DNA from: Owenweeksia sp.
GTDB lineage: Bacteria > Bacteroidota > Bacteroidia > Flavobacteriales > Schleiferiaceae
Assembly (NCBI GenBank): GCA_002695025.1
Contig: NZNV01000017.1
Span: 124,001-188,000 of the forward strand
Length of the DNA: 64,000 nt
Direction: 5' to 3'
The position numbers and the translations under genes were made by a program. Numbering within the stretch: the first letter of the stretch is position 1; each line of letters begins with the position of its first letter. Positions 1-7,831 of this stretch are shown here, in pieces. The notes below the pieces were generated by a model. That model searched no databases. It saw only the letters and a list, made by a program, of their open reading frames with translations, and was not told where the DNA came from.

Positions 1-1058
1 TTGAAGGCCGCAAAGTTAAACTTCACCGAGAAGATGTTGGAATAAAGAGCATCAGAAACATTCCCGATATCGGTAAGGGCATAGTCAATATGGATACCAC
101 GATATTCAAAGCCTAGTCCTATGTTGGGTTGTAGGGCATAGGAAGTGGATCCGTTAAAGTCGCGCACCTTTTGCACGTTGCCAACACCACCTCTCAGAAA
201 AATGAATTGGCGATAACCCACTTCAAAACCAAAACCGGGATCGATGTTGCCAAAACCAGATGAAACCAGGGTGTTGCGTTGCCCGTCAAAGGTCACATCC
301 AGGTTCAGTTCAGTATGCAGGCTGTATTTGTCGCTTAAGCGGAAACCACGGCCTACACCCAGTAAAAGTCTGGGAATGGTCAGTTCAAGGTTTTCCTCAG
401 GAAGTTCATTACCCAGCTCCTGGAGACGCGTCAGTTTTGCATCATCATAACTCCATGAATTAAAGGTAGAGGTAACATCGCGAAGGGTTCCTCCGAATTG
501 CCAGGCACCCAAGGAATATTGTACACCTGCGTCAAAACCAAAACCTATGGCGTTGGCAAAATCACCGATCTGGCGGTAAATGATCTTTACATTGGCACCA
601 TAACGCAGGTTGGGGAATTTGGCAGACTGCCGGGCGTAGGAACCTAATAGTGCATAATCTGCGGCTGAGAATTTGGTGATCCGGCTATAGTCTACGTTGC
701 CGTCTTCATCAATAAGTTCAGTGGTGTCCAGGATGTCATCCACGCCAAAACGGATCAGCGATACACCTACGGTGCTCAGCGCGTCCACGGGCATGGCGTA
801 GGAAAGATAGTCGTACTGGGCAATACTTGCAAAATACTCTGCATGCATGGCAGCCGCCTGCCAATCATCTTTAATAGCCGCAAGACCTGCCGGGTTCCAG
901 TAACCGGCTGTAACATCCTTAACCGAGCCAATCACCGAATTGCTCATGGCCATGGCGCGGGCATCCACACCAATGTTCAGGAATTCATTACTGTACTTCC
1001 GGCCCTGCCCGAAAAGCAGTACCGGCAGACAAAAAAAGGCAATGGCTAGTTTTTTCAA
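1..1058 (-). CDS. PorV/PorQ-family outer-membrane beta-barrel protein (3' end outside window)
   Basis: The frame stays open for 352 codons and runs off the left edge, so the C-terminus is missing. It begins with a signal peptide (KKLAIAFFCLPVLLFGQG) followed by the family hallmark region FLNIGVDARAMAMSNSV and TAGYWNPAGLA, typical of PorV/PorQ-type proteins. The remainder has alternating aromatic/glycine beta-strand patterning ending in FEYRGIHIDYALTDIG. Known members are outer-membrane barrels; PorV itself shuttles T9SS cargo, and several paralogues (often called PorV2) have no settled role. The most likely start is TTG at 1058, just before the signal peptide; no in-frame ATG lies close by. 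It diverges from pssA. The family is certain, the exact paralogue is not. Confidence 0.85.
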   Translation of the reverse strand, partial: MKKLAIAFFCLPVLLFGQGRKYSNEFLNIGVDARAMAMSNSVIGSVKDVTAGYWNPAGLAAIKDDWQAAAMHAEYFASIAQYDYLSYAMPVDALSTVGVSLIRFGVDDILDTTELIDEDGNVDYSRITKFSAADYALLGSYARQSAKFPNLRYGANVKIIYRQIGDFANAIGFGFDAGVQYSLGAWQFGGTLRDVTSTFNSWSYDDAKLTRLQELGNELPEENLELTIPRLLLGVGRGFRLSDKYSLHTELNLDVTFDGQRNTLVSSGFGNIDPGFGFEVGYRQFIFLRGGVGNVQKVRDFNGSTSYALQPNIGLGFEYRGIHIDYALTDIGNVSDALYSNIFSVKFNFAAF

Positions 1059-1120
1059 TATCCTGTATTTTACGGCAAATAAAATTCAAATTTCCGGCAT
1101 TAAAAACTTCATAATTATAC

Positions 1121-1128
1121 TAATATTG
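1121..1128 (+). promoter_or_regulatory. probable -7 box for pssA-purS
   Basis: TAATATTG differs at one position from the Bacteroidota consensus TAnnTTTG. It lies 20 bases before the pssA start, in the divergent gap with the PorV-like gene. Confidence 0.35.
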
Positions 1129-1148
1129 CCCTAAACCCGCATTAACAG

Positions 1149-1853
1149 TTGAAAAGTTTCATTCCCAACTTACTTACTCTCGCCAATCTGGCCTGTGGCT
1201 TATTGGCCATTGTTTCCATCTTTTCCGGTAACATTAGCACCGCTGCCTGGCTGGTGGGTTTTTCCCTGGTCTTTGATTTTCTGGATGGGTTTATGGCGCG
1301 TCTGCTTCGGGTGCATTCGGAGTTGGGTAAACAACTGGACTCACTGGCAGACCTGGTTACCTTTGGGGTAGCACCTGGTTTCCTCATGTTTAAGTTATTC
1401 AGGTTTGCCATGCAGGGAGGAGAACCCATTCCTGAATTCCTGCCCTACATAGCTTTACTGATACCTTTGTTTTCAGCCCTGCGCCTGGCCAAGTTCAACA
1501 TAGACACCCGGCAGGCGGAATATTTTATAGGCATGCCGACCCCGGCTAACGCCATCTTTATCTTTTCCCTTGCCCTGATGGCTCTTTATGGAAGCAATGA
1601 TACTACCCAGGCTATTCTCCTGCACCCGTTCTTTCTTACCGCTATAACGGTACTGACCTCATTCCTTCTGGTGGCGGAGTTGCCACTCATGTCATTGAAG
1701 GTTAAAAATGCTTCCTGGAGCGATAACCGGGGCCGTATTATCCTTTTGGTAGTGCTGGGCCTGCTTTTGGTGATTTTCCGTTTCAGGGCACTACTCTTTA
1801 TTATACCTTTGTACCTTGTTTTATCGCTTATTTTTAAACCGCATCAGAAATGA
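1149..1853 (+). CDS. pssA: CDP-diacylglycerol--serine O-phosphatidyltransferase
   Basis: A 234-residue polytopic membrane enzyme that makes phosphatidylserine, the precursor of phosphatidylethanolamine, from CDP-diacylglycerol and L-serine. The CDP-alcohol phosphotransferase signature DGx2ARx8Gx3Dx3D is intact: DGFMAR, then G, then D and D in GKQLDSLAD, around residues 45-67. The N-terminus IPNLLTLANLACGLLA is typical of PssA, and about six to seven hydrophobic segments follow. The start is TTG at 1149; no ATG is available in the conserved N-terminal region. Its stop overlaps the purS start by four bases (ATGA), so the two are translationally coupled. Confidence 0.93.
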   Translation: MKSFIPNLLTLANLACGLLAIVSIFSGNISTAAWLVGFSLVFDFLDGFMARLLRVHSELGKQLDSLADLVTFGVAPGFLMFKLFRFAMQGGEPIPEFLPYIALLIPLFSALRLAKFNIDTRQAEYFIGMPTPANAIFIFSLALMALYGSNDTTQAILLHPFFLTAITVLTSFLLVAELPLMSLKVKNASWSDNRGRIILLVVLGLLLVIFRFRALLFIIPLYLVLSLIFKPHQK

Positions 1854-2107
1854 AATTTACCGCTGAGATTGATATTATGCCCCATAAAGCTTTGTTGGAC
1901 CCCCAGGGAAAGGCTGTTAGCAACAGTATGAAAAACGTTGGGCTTCCTGAAATTTCAGGGGTGCGTATCGGTAAACATATTTCTCTTGAAATAGAAGCCG
2001 GCAGCATGGAAGAAGCCGAGGAAAAGGTAACTGAGGCTTGCCGTAAACTGCTGGTAAATCAGATCACTGAAAATTTCCAGTTTGAAATTTTGGAAATGGC
2101 TCAGTAA
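1850..2107 (+). CDS. purS: Phosphoribosylformylglycinamidine synthase subunit PurS
   Basis: An 85-residue protein with the PurS fold sequence: MKFTAEIDIMPHKALLDPQG, then the conserved GLPEISGVRIGKHISLEIEA and AEEKVTEACRKLLVN. PurS bridges PurQ and small-type PurL in the fourth step of purine synthesis. The start ATG overlaps the pssA stop, so the gene is co-transcribed with a phospholipid gene and not with purL or purQ. From general knowledge, many Bacteroidota carry a large single-chain PurL that contains its own PurS-like domain, so the role of a stand-alone PurS here is open. Family assignment is secure. Confidence 0.9.
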   Translation: MKFTAEIDIMPHKALLDPQGKAVSNSMKNVGLPEISGVRIGKHISLEIEAGSMEEAEEKVTEACRKLLVNQITENFQFEILEMAQ

Positions 2108-2123
2108 TCTTCCAAAAGTTTCC

Positions 2124-2131
2124 TATATTTG
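2124..2131 (+). promoter_or_regulatory. -7 box (TATATTTG) inside the purS-3' gap
   Basis: This is an exact match to TAnnTTTG, 17 bases after the purS stop and pointing towards a hairpin terminator at 2169-2205, with no gene between them. It may drive a short RNA. No clear -33 TTG was found at the usual distance. Confidence 0.4.
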
Positions 2132-2137
2132 AGAATC

Positions 2138-2205
2138 TTGAGGATTAAGGTTTTTTAATCGGAACTGTACCCCCGTTTCTTTATTTAAGGGACGGGGGTT
2201 TTTCT
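2138..2205 (+). ncRNA. candidate short RNA or leaderless transcript downstream of purS
   Basis: Inferred from an exact -7 box at 2124-2131 followed by a 6-bp hairpin (GATTAA/TTAATC, 2142-2163) and a strong terminator. The predicted transcript is about 68 nt with no start codon and reasonable frame. The simpler alternative is that this is only the 3' end of the pssA-purS transcript and the -7 box is fortuitous. Confidence 0.2.
2169..2205 (+). terminator. Rho-independent terminator
   Basis: The stem is ACCCCCGT/ACGGGGGT (8 bp, 2169-2176 and 2192-2199) with an A/T-rich loop, followed by a run of T. It ends the pssA-purS transcript or the proposed short RNA. Confidence 0.75.
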
Positions 2206-2230
2206 TTTTAACCCTCCGGGTACAAATACA

Positions 2231-2253
2231 AATCCCCCTGTAACAGGGGGATT
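2231..2253 (-). terminator. Hairpin between convergent transcripts
   Basis: A perfect 11-bp stem (AATCCCCCTGT/ACAGGGGGATT) with almost no loop lies just 3' of the minus-strand cassette that ends at 2281. Its symmetry lets it serve both strands; the T-tract is weak on the minus strand. Confidence 0.6.
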
Positions 2254-2280
2254 TTGCTGTTTTTTCCAGTGCGTTTAAAA

Positions 2281-2697
2281 CTACATATGAATGTGCTTAT
2301 GGAGGGTTTTCTCAGATTCATTGGAGTTGTGATCAGAGGCCGTAACACGTAGTTCGTAATCCTGGTGCATACCCAGATCCGGAATAAAGAATGAAGTGTC
2401 CAGCATGGCCACCTGACCGTGCGAATGTTGATGCACGTGAAGCATTACAGAATCATTTCTTGAGGTATTTACCACATTGAGATGTATCTCGTGTATTTCA
2501 TCATTATCCTCCACTTTTACACTAATGGGCATAGTGGAGCCACTCAGGTAATGGGTGGCAGTATCCGGAGCCAGGAAGGTGATTAACGGAGCTTCAGTAT
2601 CCGTTTCAGGTTTATGGTTACCTTCTTTAGTGTCTTTCTTACAAGCTGCAGTAAGTAAAATTGATAATATACTGGTAATTAATATTTTAGATTTCAT
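2281..2697 (-). CDS. His-rich DUF4625-like lipoprotein
   Basis: A 138-residue lipoprotein with an SPII signal: ILSILLTAACKKD puts the lipidated cysteine at residue 19. The mature part begins with a polar linker and TEAPLITFLAPD, then an Ig-like beta domain with unusually many histidines: DEIHEIHLNV, HVHQHSHGQ and a HKHIHM C-terminus. This resembles the DUF4625 lipoproteins of Bacteroidota, though I cannot confirm the match by search. The histidines suggest metal binding (inference). It is the last gene of a minus-strand set with the CDVCGC barrel (three bases between them), which supports a joint envelope role. Confidence 0.65.
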   Translation of the reverse strand: MKSKILITSILSILLTAACKKDTKEGNHKPETDTEAPLITFLAPDTATHYLSGSTMPISVKVEDNDEIHEIHLNVVNTSRNDSVMLHVHQHSHGQVAMLDTSFFIPDLGMHQDYELRVTASDHNSNESEKTLHKHIHM

Positions 2698-2700
2698 TTT

Positions 2701-3597
2701 TTAAGGGTTTGAAATTTGTTTTTGGGATGTGTTGAATAAATAGCTGGTCGAAATAGCTACTTGTGGGCCCGGGCGGTAATTCCCCTGATTACTCATCAAA
2801 TTGGTTCCACCACGTAGGGTCCATAGCCAGTTCCGGGTCTTTATCTGGGCTCCGGCAATGAGCGCAAGACTTTGCCCGCCTGTGCCGTACTGGTAATATC
2901 CGCGTGCATTGACATCTTTTGAAAAATGTTCAAATGAAACAGAAACAAGCGGTACTAAGGCCCATTTTGGAAAACCGAACTTGTGCGCCATAGTTAATTG
3001 CGCACCTGTTTGATTCCCGAATTTATAAGCTTCAGGATTTAAGGTATTGATCACGTATTGGGCCTGTAGCATGCCTACCCAGTTACCTTCACCCAACTGG
3101 TATTGCCCTTCCAGGAGATAATCCCAGCTGGCTGATCCCAGTTGAAAATTCTGCGGGAGCATACGGTCGGAATGATCTTCAAACTTTCCTGTAGGCAAAA
3201 AGATCCCGCCTGAAAAGGTGAGCTTGCGGTTGGAGCTTTCATTGCCCCCGTAATAAGCGATATAACTGGCTTTAGCCTGCGCATCGCCTATACCGGAAAT
3301 GGTGAAGCTGCCGTTTTCAAGCCCTTGCTTAACGCCCAATAGATAGGGGATGGAAGCTTTTAGGGACCAGCGTGGACTGATCACATAGCGACCGTTGATC
3401 TCTATTTGCGTAAAATGATCGCTATTGCCCAATGCCGAGTAGAACGTACGCGACAAGTAGGATACTCCGATCTTGTTTTGAGGGTATAGGGACAGGTCTC
3501 CAAAACCCATCATCATACCGGCACAGCCACATACATCGCATGACCATGCCTTTGTGGTCAGGACCATGCCCAAAAGCACGGTCGTATATATTTTCAT
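2701..3597 (-). CDS. Outer-membrane barrel with N-terminal CDVCGC motif
   Basis: A 298-residue secreted protein. The signal peptide (MKIYTTVLLGMVLTTKAWS) is followed directly by CDVCGCAGMMMG, a three-cysteine cluster at the mature N-terminus. The rest has beta-barrel patterning with alternating hydrophobic residues and ends in a strand (VAISTSYLF) plus a short tail. Proteins with this motif are annotated as transporter-like barrels in many Bacteroidota; the function is not established. The cysteine cluster would suit metal binding or an Fe/Cu site (inference). It lies between a small CNGTC membrane protein and the His-rich lipoprotein, forming a likely single operon. Confidence 0.65.
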   Translation of the reverse strand: MKIYTTVLLGMVLTTKAWSCDVCGCAGMMMGFGDLSLYPQNKIGVSYLSRTFYSALGNSDHFTQIEINGRYVISPRWSLKASIPYLLGVKQGLENGSFTISGIGDAQAKASYIAYYGGNESSNRKLTFSGGIFLPTGKFEDHSDRMLPQNFQLGSASWDYLLEGQYQLGEGNWVGMLQAQYVINTLNPEAYKFGNQTGAQLTMAHKFGFPKWALVPLVSVSFEHFSKDVNARGYYQYGTGGQSLALIAGAQIKTRNWLWTLRGGTNLMSNQGNYRPGPQVAISTSYLFNTSQKQISNP

Positions 3598-3632
3598 GGG
3601 ATTACTTTAAAGGTTAAAAACTATGTTTAACC

Positions 3633-4013
3633 TCAGGCAATAGGTGGAGGAGTGGGTTGATCCAGATATATAGGGGCGAAATTTATCAGGTACCATATAT
3701 CTGTACCCGATTTAGAGGCGGCTATATAAGTGGTGTTGCTTTCATTTACTTGTGGTGCAACATACCAATACAGGCTTTCAAAAACTGGCAACAAAGGTTT
3801 GTTTACAGCTTTGGATACGTTCAGTTTCTGAGCCAGCTGGCAGGTACCGTTGCATTGTAATTCAGGCTTGTCCTTATTTTCACATAAAACGTTGGCATAG
3901 GCGCCATAATGCAACGTGTAATCCAGAACCGGGAAAATGGGTTTCATAACGGACAGGAAGTAAAAGCCCGTTAGAAAGAAAGCAAGAACCTTATGGAATT
4001 TAAGGAATAGCAT
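3633..4013 (-). CDS. Small membrane protein with CNGTC motif
   Basis: The likely product is 126 residues, starting at MLFLKFHKVLAFFLTGFYF. An upstream extension to 4187 is open but would overlap the divergent AcpH-like gene and adds nothing conserved. One N-terminal membrane segment is followed by a short domain with NVLCENKDKPELQCNGTC, a recurring signature of uncharacterised Bacteroidota proteins (C followed by CxGxC), then a long polar stretch and the C-terminus DQPTPPPIA. With the CDVCGC barrel and His-rich lipoprotein downstream, a role in metal handling across the envelope is plausible but unproven. Confidence 0.55.
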   Translation of the reverse strand: MLFLKFHKVLAFFLTGFYFLSVMKPIFPVLDYTLHYGAYANVLCENKDKPELQCNGTCQLAQKLNVSKAVNKPLLPVFESLYWYVAPQVNESNTTYIAASKSGTDIWYLINFAPIYLDQPTPPPIA

Positions 4014-4062
4014 TTGCGCAAAGGTAATGACCAAATGCAAAAAAGCACGTATCATTGAGCGT

Positions 4063-4653
4063 ATGAATTTTCTGGCCCACCTTTTACTCTCCAATAACGA
4101 TGATGACATTATGATCGGTAACTTTATTGCTGATTCTGTGCGTAGTGCAGAGTGGGAAAACTTCAACCGCGAGGTGGTATATGGCATAGAACTGCACCAT
4201 AAGATCGACTTTTTTACAGATAATCATTCGGTAGTAGAGCAAAGCAAAAAACGATTGCGCGATAAACACGGAAAATATACCCCGGTCATCGTAGACATCG
4301 TGTATGATCATTTCCTGGCAGCTAATTTTTCAAGGTACTCAGAGGAACCACTGGCCGCCTTTGTGGAAAATTGCTACGCGCTCTTTCACAGGCGCTGGGA
4401 TGAGCTGCCTACTGCCGTACAACGCATGTTGCCCTACATGGAAGAGGGAAACTGGCTGGTAAATTATGGCTCCCGCGCAGGCTTGCAACGAACGCTGACC
4501 GGTATGAGCCGCAGGGCATCCTTCCGCAACAAAATGGATGAAGCTACCAGCGATGTCTTTGATGATTATGATCGCTTTGAAGAAGACTTTCATGCGTACT
4601 TTCCCTTGCTCCTGGATTACGTCAGTGAAGAGATCCGTAAATTACCCTGGTAA
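4063..4653 (+). CDS. ACP phosphodiesterase-like protein (AcpH family, DUF479)
   Basis: A 196-residue protein starting at MNFLAHLLLS; an earlier in-frame ATG at 4027 adds 12 non-conserved residues. The AcpH/DUF479 signatures are present: MNFLAHLLLS, IGNFIADSV, GIELHHKIDFFTDNH and VIVDIVYDHFLAANF, whose His and Asp residues bind the catalytic metal in HD-like phosphodiesterases. Family members remove the 4'-phosphopantetheine group from acyl carrier protein. It diverges from the small CNGTC membrane protein with about 50 bases between starts. Confidence 0.85.
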   Translation: MNFLAHLLLSNNDDDIMIGNFIADSVRSAEWENFNREVVYGIELHHKIDFFTDNHSVVEQSKKRLRDKHGKYTPVIVDIVYDHFLAANFSRYSEEPLAAFVENCYALFHRRWDELPTAVQRMLPYMEEGNWLVNYGSRAGLQRTLTGMSRRASFRNKMDEATSDVFDDYDRFEEDFHAYFPLLLDYVSEEIRKLPW

Positions 4654-4680
4654 TCCCGCTGAACCTTCAAAAGCATTTTT

Positions 4681-4698
4681 AGGTTAATAATATAACCT
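4681..4698. repeat. short inverted repeat before the GNAT-nitrilase gene
   Basis: AGGTTA and TAACCT flank six bases and end nine bases before the start codon at 4707. It could be a small operator or leader hairpin; at this length it may be chance. Confidence 0.2.
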
Positions 4699-4706
4699 CA
4701 AATTTT

Positions 4707-6242
4707 ATGGATAATACTCAAGAACTGAAAATTGAACTGCGCAATCTTCAACAGGAAGATTATAAGGATTTGCGTGCTGTGATGGTGGAATCCTACGATG
4801 GGTATGAAGATGAACCCTGGCGCTCCCGTGACATCAATATTCTCCTGGAAAAATTCCCGGAGGGCCAGATATGCATCTGTGCGAATGAAAAGGTAGTGGG
4901 CTGCGCCCTCTCCATTGTGGTAGACTATGATAAGTATACCGATAACCATACGTATGAACAGGTGGTGGATAATTACAACTTCAATACCCATGACCCCAAT
5001 GGAGATGTGTTGTATGGTATAGAAGTATTTGTACACCCTGATTACCGTGGCATGCGTTTGGCCCGCAGGCTGTACGATGCAAGAAAAGAAATCTGTGAAA
5101 GCCTTAACCTTAGGGGAATACTATTCGGAGGCCGCATGGTGCACTATGGTGAATATGCCGATAGCCTTACACCAAAAGAATATATTGAAAAGGTAAAGAA
5201 CAACGATATTTACGATCGTGTGCTCAACTTTCAACTTTCAAACGACTTCCATGTGCGAAAGGTGATCCGTAACTACCTGAAACACGATACCAGCAGTAAG
5301 GATTATGCAGCCCTTATGGAATGGAATAATATCTACTACGAGGAAACCGAAAAGCATATCAATCAAACTAAATCGGTAGTGCGGATAGGTTTGGTACAAT
5401 GGCAGATGAGGGAGCTGGCGTCCTTCAATTCACTGGTGGATTACATCGATTATTTTGTGGATGCCGTAAGCGCCTACCAGTCGGATTTTGCCCTCTTCCC
5501 TGAGTTATTCAACGCCCCTCTGATGCAGGAATACAATCACCTGGGCGAGAGTCAGGCTATCCGCCAACTGGCCGGTTTTACCGAACGCATCAGGGATGTG
5601 TTCATTGAAAAAGCCGTTAGTTACAATATAAACATCATCACCGGAAGCATGCCTTATTTCAGGGATGGTTCGCTTTACAATATTACCTACTTGTGCCGTA
5701 GGGATGGTACCTGGGATTATTACGAAAAGATACACATTACCCCAGCTGAAAAGGATTCCTGGGGCATGCAGGGAGGGGATAAGGTTAAGATATTTGATAC
5801 CGATGCCGGTAAGATCGGTATCATGGTGTGTTATGATGTGGAGTTCCCGGAAATCGCGCGTATGTATGCCGATCAGGGTATGCAGATATTATTCGTTCCT
5901 TTTCTTACCGATACCCAGAATGGCTATATGCGGGTGCGAAGTTGTGCCATGGCCCGTGCTATCGAAAATGAGTGTTACGTAGCTATTGCAGGATCAGTTG
6001 GTAACCTGCCTAAGGTGAACAATATGGATATTCAATACGCCCAGTCTGCGGTATTTACACCCAGTGATTTTGCTTTTCCCACCAATTGCATCAAGGCTGA
6101 AGCCACTCCCAATACGGAAATGACCATTGTTGCCGATGTGGATATGGACCTTCTTAAAGAACTTCACAACTATGGCAGCGTCCGTACGTTAAAAGACCGA
6201 AGGAAAGATCTGTACGAGCTGCAATGGAAATTAAAAAGCTGA
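4707..6242 (+). CDS. GNAT acetyltransferase fused to a carbon-nitrogen hydrolase
   Basis: A 511-residue two-domain protein. Residues 1-215 are a GNAT fold with the acetyl-CoA loop region VHPDYRGMRLARRLYDAR. Residues 225-505 are a nitrilase-superfamily hydrolase with its full triad: Glu266 (ALFPELFNAP), Lys341 (YYEKIHIT) and Cys375 (IMVCYDVEFPE). This fusion is a recognised family across bacteria, but its substrate is unknown; linked amide hydrolysis and N-acetylation is an inference. The 3' end overlaps the M23 lipoprotein gene by 19 bases, suggesting co-transcription. Confidence 0.88.
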   Translation: MDNTQELKIELRNLQQEDYKDLRAVMVESYDGYEDEPWRSRDINILLEKFPEGQICICANEKVVGCALSIVVDYDKYTDNHTYEQVVDNYNFNTHDPNGDVLYGIEVFVHPDYRGMRLARRLYDARKEICESLNLRGILFGGRMVHYGEYADSLTPKEYIEKVKNNDIYDRVLNFQLSNDFHVRKVIRNYLKHDTSSKDYAALMEWNNIYYEETEKHINQTKSVVRIGLVQWQMRELASFNSLVDYIDYFVDAVSAYQSDFALFPELFNAPLMQEYNHLGESQAIRQLAGFTERIRDVFIEKAVSYNINIITGSMPYFRDGSLYNITYLCRRDGTWDYYEKIHITPAEKDSWGMQGGDKVKIFDTDAGKIGIMVCYDVEFPEIARMYADQGMQILFVPFLTDTQNGYMRVRSCAMARAIENECYVAIAGSVGNLPKVNNMDIQYAQSAVFTPSDFAFPTNCIKAEATPNTEMTIVADVDMDLLKELHNYGSVRTLKDRRKDLYELQWKLKS

Positions 6243-7528
6243 TAGGAGCCTGGAGTGTAATTCTTTTGCTAACTGCATGTAAGCAAGGTCAATTGCCCTT
6301 TCTGGTACAAAGCTATCCGCATGAAGATTACGGCAATCAACTCAAAAAGCAAGGCCTTGAGGAGACAAGCCTTGGTAGGCAATGGCTTCAGCGTGCGGAG
6401 TGGGCTCTCCAAAATCCCGTTTCAATTGATATACCTTTTTCGCTCAACGGGGTGTTTTATACAGATGATATTGAAGCCGGAGCCTGGCGTTTTTCTCTAA
6501 AACAAGGTAGTGCTTTGCGGATCCATGCAAACTGGAAAAGTCCGGATTCATCGCGTCTTTTTATGGATGTTTTCTTTTTTGAAGATGGTAAATGGGAACA
6601 TGTAGGAGCCGCAGAAAAGGGAACCTGTCATTTGGATTTCGAATGTACGGAGGACGGGGAGTATCTCTTACGATTGCAACCCGAGTTGCTGGGTGCCGGC
6701 CAGTATAGCCTCACCCTCGAGCGCACACCCACCTATTCCGCATTCCCGGTGCAGGGCAAAGATAGCCGGGCTATATGGAGTGTGTTTGGAGATGACCGTG
6801 ACGGGGGTAAACGCAGGCACGAGGGTATTGATATTTTTGCGGAGCGTGGAACCCCGGTGGTAGCACCGGTTTCAGGAGTGGTAAGTTCTATCCGTAATGG
6901 AGGTTTAGGTGGAAAATCAGTTTGGATGCGGGACCACACTCGTGGCCATAGCCTGTATTTTGCTCATCTTGATAGCCAGGCGGTAAACAGCGGAAAGAGC
7001 GTGAAAACCGGTGATACGTTGGGCTTTGTTGGCAATACCGGTAACGCCCGTAATACCAAACCTCATCTACACTTCGGTATTTATGTGCGCTTCCAGGGAG
7101 CCATAGACCCTTATCCTTTTGTAGACAATCAATTAAGAGAGGCTCCAGTGATAAATGGTTTTCCCACTGAAAGATATCAGGTGGTCAATGGAGCCAAAGC
7201 CAATTTCAGACAAGGTCCTGCTATGGACTTTAAAGTGATCTCAAGTCTTGATGAAGGCGACCTGGTATGGGTAAAAGGCCAAACCAATGAATGGGTACAG
7301 GTAGAAACTCCGGACCTGAGATCAGGCTTTATTCACTCTTCACTTTTGACTTTGCCTTCCCCTAATGTTGAATCCGGTAAGGAACGTTGGGCTTTCTGGG
7401 ACCCATTTGTGCATCCTGCAGATAGTTTTCAACTACGTGAAGGTAGGCTCGCGGTATTGGGAAGTTTTAAAGGGTATAGGTGGGCCCGGGATGAAGAAGG
7501 TCACTCTTTTTGGATATCCTCAAATTAA
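6224..7528 (+). CDS. M23-family metalloendopeptidase lipoprotein with SH3-like domain
   Basis: A 434-residue lipoprotein with lipobox LLLTAC (Cys19). After a beta-rich N-terminal region (about 50-170), an M23 peptidase domain carries the zinc ligands His199 and Asp203 (RRHEGIDIFAERG) and the active-site pair His281 and His283 (KPHLHFG). A bacterial SH3-like domain follows (about 320-370: NGAKANFRQGPAMDFKVI). Such enzymes cut peptide crosslinks in peptidoglycan, and the lipid anchor places it at the inner face of the outer membrane or the periplasm. It overlaps the preceding gene by 19 bases. A terminator lies 20 bases after the stop. Confidence 0.88.
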   Translation: MEIKKLIGAWSVILLLTACKQGQLPFLVQSYPHEDYGNQLKKQGLEETSLGRQWLQRAEWALQNPVSIDIPFSLNGVFYTDDIEAGAWRFSLKQGSALRIHANWKSPDSSRLFMDVFFFEDGKWEHVGAAEKGTCHLDFECTEDGEYLLRLQPELLGAGQYSLTLERTPTYSAFPVQGKDSRAIWSVFGDDRDGGKRRHEGIDIFAERGTPVVAPVSGVVSSIRNGGLGGKSVWMRDHTRGHSLYFAHLDSQAVNSGKSVKTGDTLGFVGNTGNARNTKPHLHFGIYVRFQGAIDPYPFVDNQLREAPVINGFPTERYQVVNGAKANFRQGPAMDFKVISSLDEGDLVWVKGQTNEWVQVETPDLRSGFIHSSLLTLPSPNVESGKERWAFWDPFVHPADSFQLREGRLAVLGSFKGYRWARDEEGHSFWISSN

Positions 7529-7549
7529 ATCTCACCACAGGACATTAAA

Positions 7550-7570
7550 AAAGCCCCTGAACGGGGCTTT
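7550..7570. terminator. Bidirectional terminator
   Basis: An 8-bp stem AAAGCCCC/GGGGCTTT with a five-base loop sits between the M23 gene (+) and the 56-residue gene (-). The T-tract is longer on the minus strand, so it mainly ends the small gene and also closes the plus-strand operon. Confidence 0.75.
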
Positions 7571-7595
7571 AAATATTTTCAGGACTTATAAAGGA

Positions 7596-7766
7596 TTAAT
7601 TGTCACCTTTATAACCGATCATTTTGTGAGCTAATTTGGGGTTGATCGACTCAACTGCCAGCAACGTTAACCAGTAACCTACAAACAGGCCCAGGAAGAT
7701 CAACATGCTGAAACCCATACCGAAAATGAACAGGAAAATAAAAAAGCCTAGTACTTGGGTGAACAT
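7596..7766 (-). CDS. 56-residue single-pass membrane protein
   Basis: A short frame, MFTQVLGFFIFLF followed by IFLGLFVGYWLTLL and a polar tail INPKLAHKMIGYKGDN. It fills what would otherwise be a 300-base gap between the M23 gene and the next membrane protein. It ends 26 bases before the terminator at 7550-7570, whose better T-tract lies on this strand, and a -7-like TAAATTAG lies upstream. One strongly hydrophobic stretch with a basic tail predicts an inner-membrane peptide. I do not recognise the family. Confidence 0.6.
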   Translation of the reverse strand: MFTQVLGFFIFLFIFGMGFSMLIFLGLFVGYWLTLLAVESINPKLAHKMIGYKGDN

Positions 7767-7831
7767 TCTTTCTAATTTTGGCCGCTAATTTAAGGTAAAA
7801 ATGTTTTTTACCACTCATTTTTCAAAGTCTT

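Noticed and set aside
4014-4187. 5' extension of the CNGTC membrane protein
   Set aside because: It overlaps the divergent AcpH-like gene and adds a hydrophilic, non-conserved stretch before a clear N-terminal membrane segment at 4013.
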